Positions 34,292 through 43,073 of a stretch of DNA of 64,000 nt are shown piece by piece. The stretch is from Acidimicrobiales bacterium (lineage in GTDB: Bacteria; Actinomycetota; Acidimicrobiia; Acidimicrobiales; AC-9), in the NCBI GenBank assembly GCA_036270875.1, contig DATBBR010000050.1, positions 18,405 through 82,404 on the forward strand. The letters are read 5' to 3'. The notes below the pieces were generated by a model. The model was not told the DNA's origin. It made no database searches and was given only the letters and a program-made list of their open reading frames with translations. The position numbers and the translations under genes were made by a program. Each line of letters starts with the position of its first letter. Within the stretch, counting starts at the first letter, position 1.

Positions 34292-34402
34292 TCACCGCGT
34301 GCCCATCCGGCGCTCGTTCTGGGCCAGCAATCGTTGGCGAAGGGCCGCAACCGTCGTGCCCACGAAGGCAATGCCGAGCAACATCCACCGACGTACGCGC
34401 AC
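34292..34402 (-). CDS. 36-residue membrane-anchored micro-protein
   Basis: A GTG at 34402 opens a frame for 36 residues: a short basic start (VRVRRW), one hydrophobic helix (about 7-20, MLLGIAFVGTTVAA) and a polar tail ending NERRMGTR. TAAGGT (34410-34415) lies 7 nt upstream, exactly as in the confident leaderless genes of this window. This, plus the basic-hydrophobic-polar layout, makes it likely real. Function unknown. It is the first frame upstream of fabD on the same strand. Confidence 0.5.
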   Translation of the reverse strand: MRVRRWMLLGIAFVGTTVAALRQRLLAQNERRMGTR

Positions 34403-34475
34403 CAAACCCACCTTAGCCGGCCGCTCTCGAGTCGAACACCTGTTCATCAGGGTCCAAAGAGCTGAGTCCCAACCG

Positions 34476-34558
34476 TGCCCGGAGCGGGACTCGAACCCGC
34501 ACGCCCTTGCGGACAATGGCTTTTGAGGCCATCGCGTCTACCGTTCCGCCATCCGGGC
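34476..34558 (-). tRNA. tRNA-Leu (CAA)
   Basis: 83 nt. Acceptor stem GCCCGGA/TCCGGGC, anticodon stem ATGGC/GCCAT with loop CTCAAAA (anticodon CAA, reading UUG), a long class II variable arm, T-arm GCGGG-TTCGAGT-CCCGC, and discriminator A. The CCA end is not encoded. UUG is rare in such a high-GC genome. Confidence 0.95.
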
Positions 34559-34599
34559 ATGTCGCTGTGAACGATGGCGACTGTCGATCCAGCCCGGTC

Positions 34600-34605
34600 A
34601 TTGTA
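34600..34605 (-). promoter_or_regulatory. Probable -10 box for tRNA-Leu
   Basis: TACAAT on the minus strand, 42 nt before the mature tRNA 5' end. No good -35 match is seen. Confidence 0.4.
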
Positions 34606-34666
34606 CGAGCGCCCGGCCCGACGCAGCCGACCGGCGGAACTTGGCGCGACCTGAGAGGCTGGGACG

Positions 34667-36817
34667 GTGGGGAGCCCGGCAATCGGTGAGGTGACGAACC
34701 GGGCGGACGCCGCGCCCGGCGATCCCAGCCCGCCGGCCCGTACGAAGGGCCGGCTGCGCCCGGCCGAGCTGGCCGAGTCCGCCATCCTGGCCGACGTCGC
34801 CGTGGGCCTGATCCTCGTCGGCTGGCTCATGCCCCTCGGCGGCATCCTGCACGCGGCAGCGGTGACGCCCCTGGCCGCGCTGGCGGTGCGCCATCGGTTG
34901 CGCGCCATGGTCGTGGCGACGCTCGCCGGAGCAGCTGTGGCGTTCCTGATCGGCGGCGTGGCCCTCGCCATCCACGTCGGGACCGCCGGCGCCCTCGGGT
35001 TCGCCGTCGGCACGGCGCTGCGAAGGGGCTGGGGGATGGCCCGCACCGTCGCCCTCGCCGTGGCCACGACGGGCACGACCGTGATCGGCCTCACGCTCCT
35101 CGTGTTGTACTCGTTCAGCCAGCTGCGCAACCTCACCCTGGCCCAGATCCGCATCGGCTGGCAGGGCACGAGCCGCATCCTCCGCCATATCGGGCTCAAC
35201 TCGGTCGTCGGCTGGGGAAACGACGCCGTCAACTGGATCATCGCCCACTGGTGGATCGCCCTCCCCGCCGGGGAGCTGGTCAGCACCATCGCCGCCGCCG
35301 TGTTCGCCCGGGCGTTCGCCGTTCCCGCGCTCCGTCGCCTCACGCAGGCCACGGGGCCGGCCCCCGTCCTGCCGCCGCCGCCGCCCGATGCGCCCGTGGG
35401 GCCGCTCCCGGTCGAACTGCGCGGCGTCGGCTACCGCTATCCGCGGGCCGAGAGGAACGCCCTCTCCGACGTGAGCCTCACCATCCCCCCCGGCGCATTC
35501 GTGGCGGTCCTGGGGCCCAACGGGTCCGGAAAGTCCACGCTCGCCCGCATCCTCGCCGGCCTGGCGCCGACCGAGGGCACGATCACGAGGCCCGGGGATG
35601 CCGGGCTTGGCCGTCGGGGGGGCACGGCAATGGTGTTCCAGCGGCCCGAGAGCCAGGTCCTCGGAGTCCGGGTTCGCGACGACGTCGTCTGGGGCATGCC
35701 CCCTGACGAGGAGGTGGAGGTCGGCGAGCTTCTCGCCTGCGTCGGCCTGGCCGGACTGGAGGAGCGCGAGACGGCGACCCTCTCGGGCGGCCAGCTCCAG
35801 CGCCTGGCCATCGCCGCCGCGCTGGCCCGGCGACCGGCGTTGCTCATCTCCGACGAGGCGACGTCGATGCTGGATGCCGCCGGTCGTGAAGGCCTCACTG
35901 AGGTGCTCCGCCAGTTGGCCCGGAGCCAGGGCGTCACCGTGGTCCACATCACCCACCGCCAGGAGGAGGTACGAGGAGCGGACCTGGTGGTGGAGCTCGG
36001 CGATGGGCGGCTGACCCGCATCGGGAGCGACCCGCCCGGCGGCAGGGCGGCGCCAGCCGAGCGCGATGTCCGGCCCCCGGTGGCGAGCACTGGCGTCGTC
36101 CGCGCCGGGTCGGTGCCCGCGCTCGTGCACCTGGCGGGGGTGGGCTATGTGTACGCCAGGCGCTCGCCCTGGGCCCACCGGGCCCTGAGTGATGTGGACC
36201 TGGACGTGGAGCGCGGTGAGGGTCTGGTCGTCTGCGGCCACAACGGCTCGGGCAAGTCCACGCTGGCCTGGATCTTGGCGGGGCTGCTGGTCCCGACGGA
36301 GGGCGAGGCGACCCTGGACGGCCGACCCCTTCCCGACTGCGTGGGACAGGTGGGTGTGGCGTTCCAGCACGCGCGCCTGCAGCTGTTTCGCCCGACGGTG
36401 TTCGGCGACGTCGCCTTCGGGGCCGACCTCGATCGGGAGACGATTGCCGCCGCGCTGGAGGAGGTGGGACTCGATCCGGTGGAGATGTCCGAGCGGCGGA
36501 TCGACGAGCTGAGCGGAGGCCAGCAGCGCCGCGTCGCCCTGGCGGGGCTGCTCGTGCGCAGGCCGCGCCTCCTGGTGCTGGACGAGCCCCTTGCGGGGCT
36601 GGACGACGAGACCCGAACGACACTTGTGAACGTGCTGGCGCGCCGGCGGGACCATCACGGGGTGGCGACCGTCGTGGTGTCCCATGACCTGGAGGCGGCG
36701 CCCGGGCTGGCGGACCGTCTGGTCGTCATCGACGGCGGGCACCTGGTCACCGACGGCTCGGTGCTCGATCTGCAGCTGGCGGCGCCCCCTGGGACCGGTG
36801 CGGGCGGACCGGCGTGA
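34667..36817 (+). CDS. ECF transporter: membrane S-like domain fused to two ATPases
   Basis: 716 residues in three parts. About 30-220: five or six membrane helices resembling a substrate-binding S component or DUF2232-like protein. About 245-460: first ATPase with Walker A GPNGSGKST (near 283), Q-loop VFQRPESQV, signature LSGGQLQRLAIA and LLISDEATSMLD. About 475-700: second ATPase with GHNGSGKST (near 523), AFQHARLQLF, LSGGQQRRVALAG, LLVLDEPLAGLD. ECF transporters import vitamins or metal ions; usually S, A and A' are separate proteins. Substrate unknown. The GTG at 34667 is a best guess; another GTG lies at 34691. GTGA overlap with the T component. Confidence 0.85.
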   Translation: MGSPAIGEVTNRADAAPGDPSPPARTKGRLRPAELAESAILADVAVGLILVGWLMPLGGILHAAAVTPLAALAVRHRLRAMVVATLAGAAVAFLIGGVALAIHVGTAGALGFAVGTALRRGWGMARTVALAVATTGTTVIGLTLLVLYSFSQLRNLTLAQIRIGWQGTSRILRHIGLNSVVGWGNDAVNWIIAHWWIALPAGELVSTIAAAVFARAFAVPALRRLTQATGPAPVLPPPPPDAPVGPLPVELRGVGYRYPRAERNALSDVSLTIPPGAFVAVLGPNGSGKSTLARILAGLAPTEGTITRPGDAGLGRRGGTAMVFQRPESQVLGVRVRDDVVWGMPPDEEVEVGELLACVGLAGLEERETATLSGGQLQRLAIAAALARRPALLISDEATSMLDAAGREGLTEVLRQLARSQGVTVVHITHRQEEVRGADLVVELGDGRLTRIGSDPPGGRAAPAERDVRPPVASTGVVRAGSVPALVHLAGVGYVYARRSPWAHRALSDVDLDVERGEGLVVCGHNGSGKSTLAWILAGLLVPTEGEATLDGRPLPDCVGQVGVAFQHARLQLFRPTVFGDVAFGADLDRETIAAALEEVGLDPVEMSERRIDELSGGQQRRVALAGLLVRRPRLLVLDEPLAGLDDETRTTLVNVLARRRDHHGVATVVVSHDLEAAPGLADRLVVIDGGHLVTDGSVLDLQLAAPPGTGAGGPA

Positions 36818-37608
36818 GCAGCACCAGTGCCCGGCGGTCGAGCGAGCTGCACCTGCTCCGCTATGTCCCTACCAACAGCCCCCTGCACCGCCTGTGGGCG
36901 GGCACCAAGCTCCTGGGGCTGTTCGCCTTCGGGGTCGCCTTGTCGCTCAAGCCGAACTGGCCCGCGGAGGGAATCCTCGCCGCGACCCTCGTGGTGGCCG
37001 TGCTCGTCGCCCGGATCCCGGCCGGCGCCGCCCCTCGGCTGCCCCCGTGGGTCGGCATCGGGCTGGGGATCGGCGCCGTGCTCTCCTTCCTCGCCGGCGG
37101 TCACCCCGAGGTCCATGTCGGCCAGGCGACGATCGGCCTGGGCGGCCTCGACCAGTGGGCCCGGTTCACCGTGCTCACCGTGCTGCTGCTGTTGGGCTCG
37201 GCCCTGGTCGGGTGGACGACGCCACTGGCCGAGCTGGCGCCGGCTCTGGCGCGCCTGCTCTCGCCGCTGCGCGTCGTGCGGGTGCCCGTGGACGAGATCG
37301 TGCTCAGCGTGGCATTGAGCGTGCGCTGTCTTCCGCTGCTGGTGGACGAGCTCCGGGTGCTCTACGCCGCCCGCAGGGTTCGGCAACCGGAGATCCCCCA
37401 GGGCGCGAGAAGCCTGTTCAACGAGGCCGTCGACCTGCTGGTCAGCGCCCTCGTGGCTGCCACCCGGCGGGCCCAGGAGATGGGCGCCGCGATCGAGGCC
37501 AGGGGCGGCCTGCGCGCCGCCAGCCGGCCAGGCCCCCGCCCCCGCCTGGTGGACTGGGCGGTCCTCGCGCTGGCCGCCGCGATCAGCGCCGCCATGGTCA
37601 TCGTCTGA
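36814..37608 (+). CDS. ECF transporter T component
   Basis: 264 residues, about five membrane helices. EcfT couples the ATPases to the S component. Seen: the N-terminal LHRLWAGTKLLGLFAF (typical start of the family) and a cytoplasmic segment with Ala-Arg-x motifs, AARRVRQ and ATRRAQEMGAAIEARGG, which contact the ATPases. GTGA overlap with the fused S-A-A' gene, so the two proteins form a complete transporter. Confidence 0.9.
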   Translation: MSSTSARRSSELHLLRYVPTNSPLHRLWAGTKLLGLFAFGVALSLKPNWPAEGILAATLVVAVLVARIPAGAAPRLPPWVGIGLGIGAVLSFLAGGHPEVHVGQATIGLGGLDQWARFTVLTVLLLLGSALVGWTTPLAELAPALARLLSPLRVVRVPVDEIVLSVALSVRCLPLLVDELRVLYAARRVRQPEIPQGARSLFNEAVDLLVSALVAATRRAQEMGAAIEARGGLRAASRPGPRPRLVDWAVLALAAAISAAMVIV

Positions 37609-37683
37609 TCGTCCGACGAACCGGCGATGCACCCGGCAATTCCGCCTTCCTGCCAGCAGGTTGCGCTCTACACTGACCCCGGC

Positions 37684-37977
37684 ATGCACCGGTCACTCGT
37701 CGAGCGGCGCCTCATCGAGGTCAACTCCCGGCTCAAGCGCGTCCGCGAAGAGCTGGTCGTGGTCGACGAGCAGCTGACAGCGCTGGCCGAGGCGGCCGAC
37801 GAGGCGCGGATCCGATATCTCGTCTCGGAGACGCCGCTCGCCGATCGTGAGCTTCGGGAGGCGCGCCGGCACGCCGATGCCATGGCCCGCAGCCGAGCCG
37901 CGGTGGTCGAGTCGATCACCGAGCTCGAGCGGGCGCAGGACGAGTTGCTCGACCGGCTCGTGACCGAGCCGCAGTAG
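37684..37977 (+). CDS. Small coiled-coil protein
   Basis: 97 residues, almost wholly predicted helix with heptads (LIEVNSRLKRVREELVVVDEQLTALAEA, continuing to the C terminus). No known domain. The ATG at 37684 follows TACACT (37669-37674) by 9 nt. It precedes the ANTAR regulator by 21 bp and probably shares its transcript. Confidence 0.75.
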   Translation: MHRSLVERRLIEVNSRLKRVREELVVVDEQLTALAEAADEARIRYLVSETPLADRELREARRHADAMARSRAAVVESITELERAQDELLDRLVTEPQ

Positions 37978-37998
37978 CCGGCCGGGAAGGAGCGATCG

Positions 37999-38595
37999 TT
38001 GACGGTGCGCGTGGTCATCGCCGAGGACGAGGGGATCATCCGCCTCGACCTCAAGGAGGTCCTCGAGGAGGAGGGCTACGAGGTCGTCGGGGAGACGGGA
38101 CGGGGCGACGAGGCCGTCACCCTGGTCCGCCAGCACCGGCCGGAGCTGGCGATCCTCGACATCAAGATGCCCGGCCTCGACGGCCTGGCCGCGGCGAGGG
38201 AGATCTCCGGGGAGCGACTGGCGGCGGTGCTCATCCTCACCGCGTTCAGCCAGCGCAACCTCATCGAGGAGGCCCGCGACGCCGGTGCCCTCGCTTACCT
38301 GGTGAAGCCGTTCCAGAAGTCAGAGCTCATCCCGGCCATCGAGGTCGCCCTGGGCCGGTTCGCCGAGCTCAAGGCCCTGGAGGCGGAGAACCGGGGCCTC
38401 GAGGGGCAGAACCGCAGCCTCGAGGACCTGCTCGAGCGCCAGCGTCTGGTGGATCGGGCCAAGGGCATGCTCATGGACAACCACGGGATGAAAGAGGCGG
38501 ACGCCTTCTCCTTCATCCAGCGGACGGCCATGCGACTACGCCTCACGATGAAAGAGGTCGCCCGTCAGGTCATCGAGGGCACCCTCACCCCCTGA
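37999..38595 (+). CDS. ANTAR-domain response regulator (PdtaR-like)
   Basis: 198 residues. Receiver domain with IAEDEGIIRLDL, phosphoacceptor Asp in AILDIKMPG, and Lys in YLVKPFQKSEL, a coiled linker, then an ANTAR RNA-binding domain (VDRAKGMLMDNHGMKEADAF and MRLRLTMKEVARQVIEG). ANTAR regulators bind paired RNA hairpins and act by antitermination or blocking translation; M. tuberculosis PdtaR is the best-known actinobacterial case. TTG at 37999 is chosen because GGAAGGAG (37985-37992) lies six bases upstream; GTG at 38005 is the alternative. Confidence 0.92.
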   Translation: MTVRVVIAEDEGIIRLDLKEVLEEEGYEVVGETGRGDEAVTLVRQHRPELAILDIKMPGLDGLAAAREISGERLAAVLILTAFSQRNLIEEARDAGALAYLVKPFQKSELIPAIEVALGRFAELKALEAENRGLEGQNRSLEDLLERQRLVDRAKGMLMDNHGMKEADAFSFIQRTAMRLRLTMKEVARQVIEGTLTP

Positions 38596-38638
38596 CGGGC
38601 GGCCGTCCTGAGGCCCCGACCCGGGGTCCGAGGTGCGG

Positions 38639-39310
38639 CTAGGCCTGGGCCACGAAGAGCTGGGCGGCGATGGACGGCCCCAGCTCGATGGGGGCGTCGG
38701 TACCGATGTCGTCCAGCACCAGGGTCAGGCTGCCGTCGGTCTCCTTCGTCTGCACCCGGGCGTCGGTCCCGGGCACGAAACCGTGGCTGCTCAGGTAGCT
38801 CAGCGACTCGAGATCGATCTCGACCTGCTCGGTGACCCGCTCGAGGCGGACATGGTCGCCTGGCTCGGCGTCCGCCAGCGAGGTCTGGGCCGGGGCCGAG
38901 CCGCTGGCACCGGGGATGGGGTTGCCGTGGGGACAGGTGCGGGGATGGCCGAGCAGGTCGATCAGGCGGGCCTCGACCTCGTCTGAGATGACGTGCTCCC
39001 AGCGGCCCGCCTCGTCATGCGCCTTGTGCCACTCCAAACCGATGATGTCGGTGAGGAGCCGCTCGGCCAGGCGATGCTTGCGGACCACGCTCTCGGCTCG
39101 GGATCGGCCCTTGGTCGTGAGGGTGACCGATCGCGCCGCCACGGTGACGTAGCCATCGCTCTTGAGCCGGCGCACCATCTCCGACACCGTCGGAGCCGAG
39201 TGGCCGAGGCGCTGGGCCAGGCGAGCCTGGATGACCTGCACGCCCTCCTCCTGAAGGGAGTGGATGGCTTCGAGGTACTCCTCGACCGGAGGATGAAAGC
39301 CATTGGCCAC
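38639..39310 (-). CDS. DtxR/MntR-family metal-dependent repressor
   Basis: 223 residues. Winged-helix DNA-binding domain (VEEYLEAIHSL, IQARLAQRLGHSAPTVSEMVRRLKSDGYV), a metal-binding/dimerisation domain (HRLAERLLTDIIGLEWHKAHDEAGRWEHVIS, with His and Glu ligands) and a C-terminal SH3/FeoA-like domain. The family senses Fe2+ or Mn2+. GTG at 39310 follows TAGTCT (39319-39324) by 8 nt. The VIT1-like transporter at 6520 is a conceivable target, but no operator can be pointed to. Confidence 0.9.
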   Translation of the reverse strand: MANGFHPPVEEYLEAIHSLQEEGVQVIQARLAQRLGHSAPTVSEMVRRLKSDGYVTVAARSVTLTTKGRSRAESVVRKHRLAERLLTDIIGLEWHKAHDEAGRWEHVISDEVEARLIDLLGHPRTCPHGNPIPGASGSAPAQTSLADAEPGDHVRLERVTEQVEIDLESLSYLSSHGFVPGTDARVQTKETDGSLTLVLDDIGTDAPIELGPSIAAQLFVAQA

Positions 39311-39419
39311 GACCCTCAAGACTACCCGGGACCCCGCCGAAACGGCCGGGCGCCACGACCGGGGAGGCGATCCCGCCAGGAGCCGCGGTGCGGGGCGCGG
39401 CCCGCAATAGCATCGGCCT

Positions 39420-42149
39420 GTGGCCAAGGTGATGCTGCTCGACGGCAACTCGCTGGCTTACCGCGCCTTCTTCGCACTCCCGACCGACATGGCCACGGCG
39501 TCCGGGCAGGTCACCAACTCCGTGTTCGGCTTCACCTCGATGCTGATCAACCTGTTGAAGGACCACCATCCCGACGCCATCGCCGTGGCCTTCGACCGGC
39601 CGGAGCCGACGTTTCGCCACGAGGTGGTCGAGGACTACAAGGCGGGACGAGCAGAGGCGCCCGACATCCTGCGCCAACAGATGGGCCTGGTGCGCCAGGT
39701 CGTCGAGGTGCTGCACGTTCCCACCGTCGAGCTGGCGGGCTTCGAGGCCGACGACGTGATCGCCACCCTCGCCACGCGCGCCCGGGACCGTGGCGACGAC
39801 GTGATCATCGTCACCGGCGACCGCGACACGTACCAGCTGGTGGAGGACCCACACGTCAAGGTGCTCTACAACCGCCGGGGCGTGAGCGACTACGTGCTCT
39901 ACGACGAGGCCGGGATCAAGGAGCGCACGGGCGTGACCCCGGCCCAGTACCCGACCTACGCCGCCCTGCGGGGCGACCCCTCCGACAACCTGCCGGGGGT
40001 GCCGGGAGTCGGGGAGAAGACGGCGGCCCGGTTGGTCACCGAGTACGGGGACCTCGACGGGGTGTTCGCCAACCTGGATCGCGCCACGCCCAAGCTCCGA
40101 CAGGCGCTGGCCGAGCACGAGCCGCAGGTGCGGCGCAACGCCGAGGTCATCCCGCTCGTACGGGACCTGCCCCTCGACGTCGACCTGGACAAGCTGTCCA
40201 TGGGGGGGTGGGACCCGGAGGAAGTCCGCCGGCTGTTCGCCTTCCTGGAGTTCCGCACGCTGTGGGACCGCCTGGTCGAGGCGCTGGGTCCGCAGGGCGA
40301 GGCTCTCAGCGGACCGGTGGGCGCCCAACCCTTCGAGATCGAGCTCCACGTGGCCGCCAGGCCCGACGACGCGTCGGCGGCCCTCTCCGCCCTCCTCGCC
40401 CGCGGTGGGGCGGTCGTCGTCGAGGCGGCATGGGAGGGCCAGCCCGGGCGGTCGTCGATCCTCGGCCTGGCCTTGGCCACGGCGACGACCACACCGCCCG
40501 AGGGCGAGGGACGCGAGCCGCCGGACCGCCCACCCGACGAGGTCGTCTGGATCCCCGCTGCCACGCTCGAAGCCTTCGAAGTCGCCGAGGTGCTGACCCG
40601 GCTCGTCGGGCCCGACGGCGTGGCGACCGTGGCCCACCGGGCCAAGGAGCTCATGCGCGCCCTCACCCCGATGGGGGTGAACATCGCCCGTCTCGAGCTC
40701 GACACCGCCGTGGCCGCCTACCTGGTCGAGCCGGGGGAGAGCACCTACCCGCTCGAGGAGCTGGCCGCCCGCTACGCGGGCGTCGACGTCAGGTCGCCGG
40801 CGGCCCCGCCCGCCGGCCAGCTCGACCTCGAGGGAACGGCGACGGACCCCGCCGAAGACACCGGTCGTCGGGCTGCTGCGGTCGCCCGGTTGGCCCCCGC
40901 CCTGAGCGCGGCCCTCACGGCGCGCGGCCTGTCCATGCTCCACGACGAGGTGGAGCTCCCGTTGGTGCGCGTGTTGGCTCGCATGGAGGTGGCGGGCGTC
41001 CGGGTCGATGTCGACTATCTGACGTCCGTGGTGCGGACCCTGACCGAGGAGGTCCAGCGCCTCGACGGTGAGATCCAGGACCTGGCCGGGATGGAGTTCC
41101 GGGTCAACTCGACCCAACAGCTGCGCACGGTGCTGTTCGACAAGCTTGGGCTGGCACCGCAGAAAAAGACCAAGACCGGCTACTCCACCGACGCCGCCTC
41201 GTTGGAGCGACTCCGAGGCGAGCACCCGGTCATCGATGCCCTCCTGCGGTACCGGGAGGTGGAGAAGCTGCGATCGACGTACGGCGACAGCCTCCTGGCC
41301 GAGGTCGCCGGGGACGGGCGCATCCACGCCAGCTTCAACCAGACCGTCGCCCGGACCGGTCGATTGTCCTCGGACCAGCCCAACCTGCACAACATCCCCA
41401 TCCGCAGTGAGGAGGGGCGCCGGCTGCGGCGGGCCTTCATCCCGGCCGAGGGGTGCTCCCTGCTCATCGCCGACTACAACCAGATCGAGCTTCGGGTCAT
41501 CGCCCACCTGGCGGACGACCCGGGCCTCATCGAGGCCTTCGACTTCGGCCAGGACATCCACAACACCACCGCCGCTCGGGTCTTCGGGGTCGAGCCCGAG
41601 GACGTGACGCTCTCCCAGCGCTCCAAGGCCAAGATGGTCTCGTACGGCCTGGCCTACGGAATGGAGGCCTACGGCCTGTCGCAGCGACTCGCCATCGACG
41701 TGGAGGAGGCGGCGATCATCCTGGCCGCCTACTTCGAGGCCTTTCCCAACGTGCGGGCCTATATGGATGCCACCGTGGCCGAGGCCAGGACGAAGGGCTA
41801 CACCCAGACGCTGTTCGGTCGGCGCCGACCCATCCCCGAGCTGGCGGCCTCCAACTACCGGGTGCGCCAAGCGGGTGAGCGCCAGGCCATGAACGCCGGC
41901 ATCCAGGGACTGGCCGCCGACATCTTCAAGGTCGCCCTGGTTCGCCTCGACACCGCCCTGGAGCGGGAGGGCCTGGCCAGCCGGCTCATCCTCCAGGTCC
42001 ACGACGAGGTGATCCTGGAGGTTCCACCGGCCGAGCGCGAGCGGGCCACCGAGCTCACCCTGACCGCCATGCAGGGTGCAGCCGACCTGCGCGTGCCCCT
42101 CACCGTCAACCTGTCGTGGGGATCGACCTGGGCCGAAGCCAAGGTCTGA
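39420..42149 (+). CDS. polA: DNA polymerase I
   Basis: Fills gaps and removes primers in replication and repair. 909 residues. The 5'-nuclease domain (1 to about 290) has LLDGNSLAYRAFF, the Asp-rich EADDVIATLA and GDPSDNLPGVPGVGEKTA. The middle domain (about 310-520) lacks the Asp-x-Glu and other acidic residues of an active 3'-exonuclease, so proofreading is probably lost. The polymerase domain has ADYNQIELRVIAHL (motif A), RSKAKMVSYGLAYGM (motif B) and LQVHDEVILE (motif C). GTG at 39420 follows TAGCAT (39408-39413) by 6 nt. Confidence 0.96.
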   Translation: MAKVMLLDGNSLAYRAFFALPTDMATASGQVTNSVFGFTSMLINLLKDHHPDAIAVAFDRPEPTFRHEVVEDYKAGRAEAPDILRQQMGLVRQVVEVLHVPTVELAGFEADDVIATLATRARDRGDDVIIVTGDRDTYQLVEDPHVKVLYNRRGVSDYVLYDEAGIKERTGVTPAQYPTYAALRGDPSDNLPGVPGVGEKTAARLVTEYGDLDGVFANLDRATPKLRQALAEHEPQVRRNAEVIPLVRDLPLDVDLDKLSMGGWDPEEVRRLFAFLEFRTLWDRLVEALGPQGEALSGPVGAQPFEIELHVAARPDDASAALSALLARGGAVVVEAAWEGQPGRSSILGLALATATTTPPEGEGREPPDRPPDEVVWIPAATLEAFEVAEVLTRLVGPDGVATVAHRAKELMRALTPMGVNIARLELDTAVAAYLVEPGESTYPLEELAARYAGVDVRSPAAPPAGQLDLEGTATDPAEDTGRRAAAVARLAPALSAALTARGLSMLHDEVELPLVRVLARMEVAGVRVDVDYLTSVVRTLTEEVQRLDGEIQDLAGMEFRVNSTQQLRTVLFDKLGLAPQKKTKTGYSTDAASLERLRGEHPVIDALLRYREVEKLRSTYGDSLLAEVAGDGRIHASFNQTVARTGRLSSDQPNLHNIPIRSEEGRRLRRAFIPAEGCSLLIADYNQIELRVIAHLADDPGLIEAFDFGQDIHNTTAARVFGVEPEDVTLSQRSKAKMVSYGLAYGMEAYGLSQRLAIDVEEAAIILAAYFEAFPNVRAYMDATVAEARTKGYTQTLFGRRRPIPELAASNYRVRQAGERQAMNAGIQGLAADIFKVALVRLDTALEREGLASRLILQVHDEVILEVPPAERERATELTLTAMQGAADLRVPLTVNLSWGSTWAEAKV

Positions 42150-42157
42150 CGTCGAGG

Positions 42158-42934
42158 GTGCCGCGTCGGAGCAGGCCGCATTTCTACGAGCGGCTGGCCG
42201 AGATCGTCGGACCCGCCTACCTGCGCTACTCGTTCACCAGGAGCACCGAATCCGAGGTGGCCTTCGTGGCCGACGCTCTCGGTCTGGTGCCCGGCGAGCG
42301 GGTGCTGGACGTCGGCTGCGGACCGGGTCGCCACAGCCACGCCCTGGCTCGCCGGGGTCTGCGGGTGGTTGGGGTCGACGTGGCGGAGCCTTTTGTCGAC
42401 CTGGCCCGGCAGCAGGCCCCCGAGGGGGCGACGTTCGTGCGCGGCGACGCCCGCCACCTGCCTGTCCGCCCGGCCAGCGTGGACGCCGTGATCTGCCTGT
42501 GCCAGGGGGGCTTCGGACTGCTAGGGGGCGGCGATGACGAAGGGGCGGCGCTGGCGGCGATGGCCGGGGCGCTTCGCGTGGGTGGGCGGCTGGCGCTGTC
42601 GGCGGTGTCGGCCTATTTCGTGCTCCGCTTCCTCGAGGCAGGCGACACCTTCGACGCCGACCTGGGCGTCAACCACGAGGTGGCGCGGGTTCGGGACCAA
42701 CGGGGTGGGGAGGCGGGGCTCGACCTCTGGACGACGTGCTTCACCCCCCGGGAGCTGCGGCTCCTGTGCGGCCGTGCCGGCCTCGAGGTGCGTGACATCT
42801 GGTCCGTCGGACCGGGCCAGTACGCCCGTCGGGCTCCTGATCTCGATCACCCGGAGTCGCTGGTGGTGGCCGAACGGCGCGCCGGGTCTCTGCCACCAAC
42901 CGGGCCCACCAACAGCCTCGCCCCGGGTCCGTGA
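42158..42934 (+). CDS. Class I SAM-dependent methyltransferase
   Basis: 258 residues. Seen: motif I VLDVGCGPGRHSHALA, GVDVAEPFV, RGDARHLPV and a Cys-rich ICLCQGGFGLL in place of the usual motif IV, then ALRVGGRLALS. The substrate cannot be told. GTG at 42158 lies 8 nt after polA and is probably co-transcribed with it; an upstream in-frame ATG at 42116 would start inside polA. Confidence 0.8.
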   Translation: MPRRSRPHFYERLAEIVGPAYLRYSFTRSTESEVAFVADALGLVPGERVLDVGCGPGRHSHALARRGLRVVGVDVAEPFVDLARQQAPEGATFVRGDARHLPVRPASVDAVICLCQGGFGLLGGGDDEGAALAAMAGALRVGGRLALSAVSAYFVLRFLEAGDTFDADLGVNHEVARVRDQRGGEAGLDLWTTCFTPRELRLLCGRAGLEVRDIWSVGPGQYARRAPDLDHPESLVVAERRAGSLPPTGPTNSLAPGP

Positions 42935-42944
42935 GGCCTGGTGG

Positions 42945-42950
42945 TAAAAT
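42945..42950 (+). promoter_or_regulatory. -10 box of ribosomal protein S1
   Basis: TAAAAT, the best -10 match in the region, directly after the methyltransferase gene. It predicts a leader of about 115 nt. A small inverted repeat AACCA-TTGG-TGGTT (42952-42965) covers the likely transcription start. Long leaders on S1 mRNA are common and can serve autoregulation. Confidence 0.5.
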
Positions 42951-43073
42951 CAACCATTGGTGGTTCGCCGCCTCCGGGCCGACTGACAGGGCTCGTGGGA
43001 GACGGAGCGCCACGTGCCTCCCGCCGAACAGTTGCCGCGGGAGCCTTGCCCGGAAAGAAGGCTACCAATCGAC

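Noticed and set aside
38596..38638. A terminator hairpin between the ANTAR regulator and the DtxR-family gene
   Set aside because: The CCCCGACCCGGGG-like symmetry gives only a short imperfect stem without a T-tract.
39015..42002. A 995-codon open frame on the minus strand opposite polA
   Set aside because: It mirrors polA and its neighbours, has no domain, and is rich in Gly/Arg/His/Gln, as expected of antisense frames in GC-rich DNA. polA on the plus strand has every catalytic motif.
42952..42965. AACCA-TTGG-TGGTT as an S1 autoregulatory operator
   Set aside because: Five-base arms are too short to support a claim beyond mention with the promoter.
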